Assembly: GCF_024256385.1 (NCBI RefSeq)
Contig: NZ_JAMLFW010000001.1
Location: forward strand, 4,278,001-4,342,000
From: Anatilimnocola floriformis
GTDB lineage: Bacteria > Planctomycetota > Planctomycetia > Pirellulales > Pirellulaceae
Direction of reading: 5' to 3'
Length of the DNA stretch: 64,000 bases
Shown here: one piece after another, positions 63,384-64,000 of the stretch
How positions within the stretch are numbered: position 1 is the stretch's first letter
Layout of the letters: every line of letters begins with the position of its first letter
Program-made: the position numbers and the translations under genes
The notes under the pieces: generated by a model
What the model was told of the DNA's origin: nothing
What the model saw: the letters and a program-made list of their open reading frames with translations, nothing else
The model's database searches: none

Positions 63384-64000
63384 ATGCGGCTTGGCTACAA
63401 CACCAACGGCTGGGCGCATCATGACCCGTTCGATGCCATCGACCTGATCGCCGAGCTCGGCTACCGCAGCGTGGCCATCACGCTCGACTACGGCCCACTC
63501 AATCCGTTCGCCGCTGATTGGCCGTCGAACTTACAACGATTGCGGCGGAAGTTGAAAGAACGTCAACTGCGATCAGTCATCGAAACCGGCGCCCGCTATC
63601 TGCTCGATCCCCGTCGTAAACACCAGCCGACATTACTGGCCGTCGATGATGGCGGTCAAACTCAGCGAATTGACTTCTTACTGCGTTCCCTGCGCGCGGC
63701 CGCTGAACTCGAGAGCGATTGCGTGTCGCTTTGGTCGGGAACTCCGGCAGACAAAGATCAGGCCGATGACGAGCAGTTGCTCGAACGCTTGGCCAGCGGC
63801 TTGCAGCCGTTGCTGCGCGAAGCCGAATCTCTCGGCACACCGATCGGTTTTGAGCCGGAGCCCGGCATGTTCATCGATTCGATGAGCCGTTTTCAACGGC
63901 TGCTGCAGTGGATCGATTCGCCGCAATTGAAATTGACGCTCGACCTCGGCCATTTGTATTGCCAGGGCGAAGTGCCGATTGCCGATTACATCAGCCGCTG
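63384..64000 (+). CDS. Sugar phosphate isomerase/epimerase-like TIM-barrel protein, cut by the right edge
   Basis: ATG 63384 begins MRLGYNTNGWAHHDPFDAID. The visible 205 residues are a xylose-isomerase-like TIM barrel with metal-ligand regions in SVIETGARYLLDP, PIGFEPEPGMFID and LTLDLGHLYC. The C-terminus lies beyond the window. Its 27-bp spacing from the UbiA gene suggests one operon. The pair recalls the ebo cluster, where a TIM-barrel protein (EboE) accompanies UbiA EboC, but the other ebo genes cannot be seen here. Confidence 0.82.
   Translation, partial: MRLGYNTNGWAHHDPFDAIDLIAELGYRSVAITLDYGPLNPFAADWPSNLQRLRRKLKERQLRSVIETGARYLLDPRRKHQPTLLAVDDGGQTQRIDFLLRSLRAAAELESDCVSLWSGTPADKDQADDEQLLERLASGLQPLLREAESLGTPIGFEPEPGMFIDSMSRFQRLLQWIDSPQLKLTLDLGHLYCQGEVPIADYISR

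Noticed and set aside
1-64000. tRNA, rRNA or tmRNA genes
   Set aside because: No GTTCGA-type T-arm with a matching acceptor stem, and no rRNA-like stretch, was found by eye; GTTCGAA hits at 26568 and 58340 lack a cloverleaf.

Overview
The window looks like chromosome of a planctomycete, probably of the Pirellulales type. This is an inference from content: DUF1559 prepilin-like protein, PVC-type dehydrogenase propeller, an N-terminal NPYESP tag on a small membrane protein, secreted LRR and HEAT lipoproteins, a large Ser/Thr kinase with a transmembrane anchor, ferredoxin-dependent 2-oxoacid oxidoreductase, and GC-rich DNA with long antisense open frames over most genes. No rRNA, tRNA or CRISPR was seen.

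Layout. 1-5.3 kb (minus): AmrS-type radical SAM enzyme (cut by the left edge) behind two large envelope proteins, PqqD-like/M50/HlyD and GAF-GAF/HlyD. 5.6-8.7 kb: rpsO-pnp with a clear terminator. 9-17.1 kb: frameshifted aat, a VWA protein, two secreted or lipoprotein genes, thioredoxin, folP, a Gly/Asn/His-rich secreted repeat protein and an LRR lipoprotein. 17.2-21 kb: lactate-utilisation operon lutA-lutB-(121-aa unknown)-lutC, then smpB. 21-26 kb: SGNH/PVC dehydrogenase, LRR protein, CAP-domain protein and small membrane proteins. 26-30.3 kb: 2-oxoacid:ferredoxin oxidoreductase korAB flanked by two CBS-pair proteins. 30.5-38.5 kb: PIN toxin/antitoxin, DGPF protein, GH39-like hydrolase, EamA-like membrane protein, ComEA-like HhH protein, Tm-1-like protein, divergent enolase, Tat-exported TIM-barrel protein, and a ParE-type toxin/antitoxin pair. 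38.6-44.7 kb: pyrE, SDR, MarR, sucCD, YhdH-type reductase, acylphosphatase. 44.9-46.3 kb: DUF1559 pseudopilin and lipoprotein. 46.3-54.4 kb: complete tripartite metal/drug efflux locus (permease, adaptor, TolC) with its two-component regulator. 54.7-58 kb: ICMT-like methyltransferase, a tiny membrane peptide, an intact IS30-family element with 32-bp inverted ends, and an outer-membrane barrel. 58.5-64 kb: Ser/Thr kinase, frameshifted mutM-like gene, UbiA prenyltransferase and a TIM-barrel gene cut by the right edge, reminiscent of part of an ebo locus.

How genes fit together. KorAB and SucCD can run the 2-oxoglutarate to succinate segment of the TCA cycle with ferredoxin as electron acceptor. 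LutABC oxidises lactate to pyruvate, which feeds the same metabolism. Minus-strand efflux genes and the OmpR/HK pair form one regulated metal-stress module.

Notable signals: single-base deletions in both aat and mutM that need read-level checking; several families of intergenic inverted repeats at gene ends; an exact 16-bp GTTATA-type repeat shared by two loci 50 kb apart; an unusual enolase; and the PqqD/M50/HlyD plus GAF/HlyD pair next to a radical SAM enzyme.
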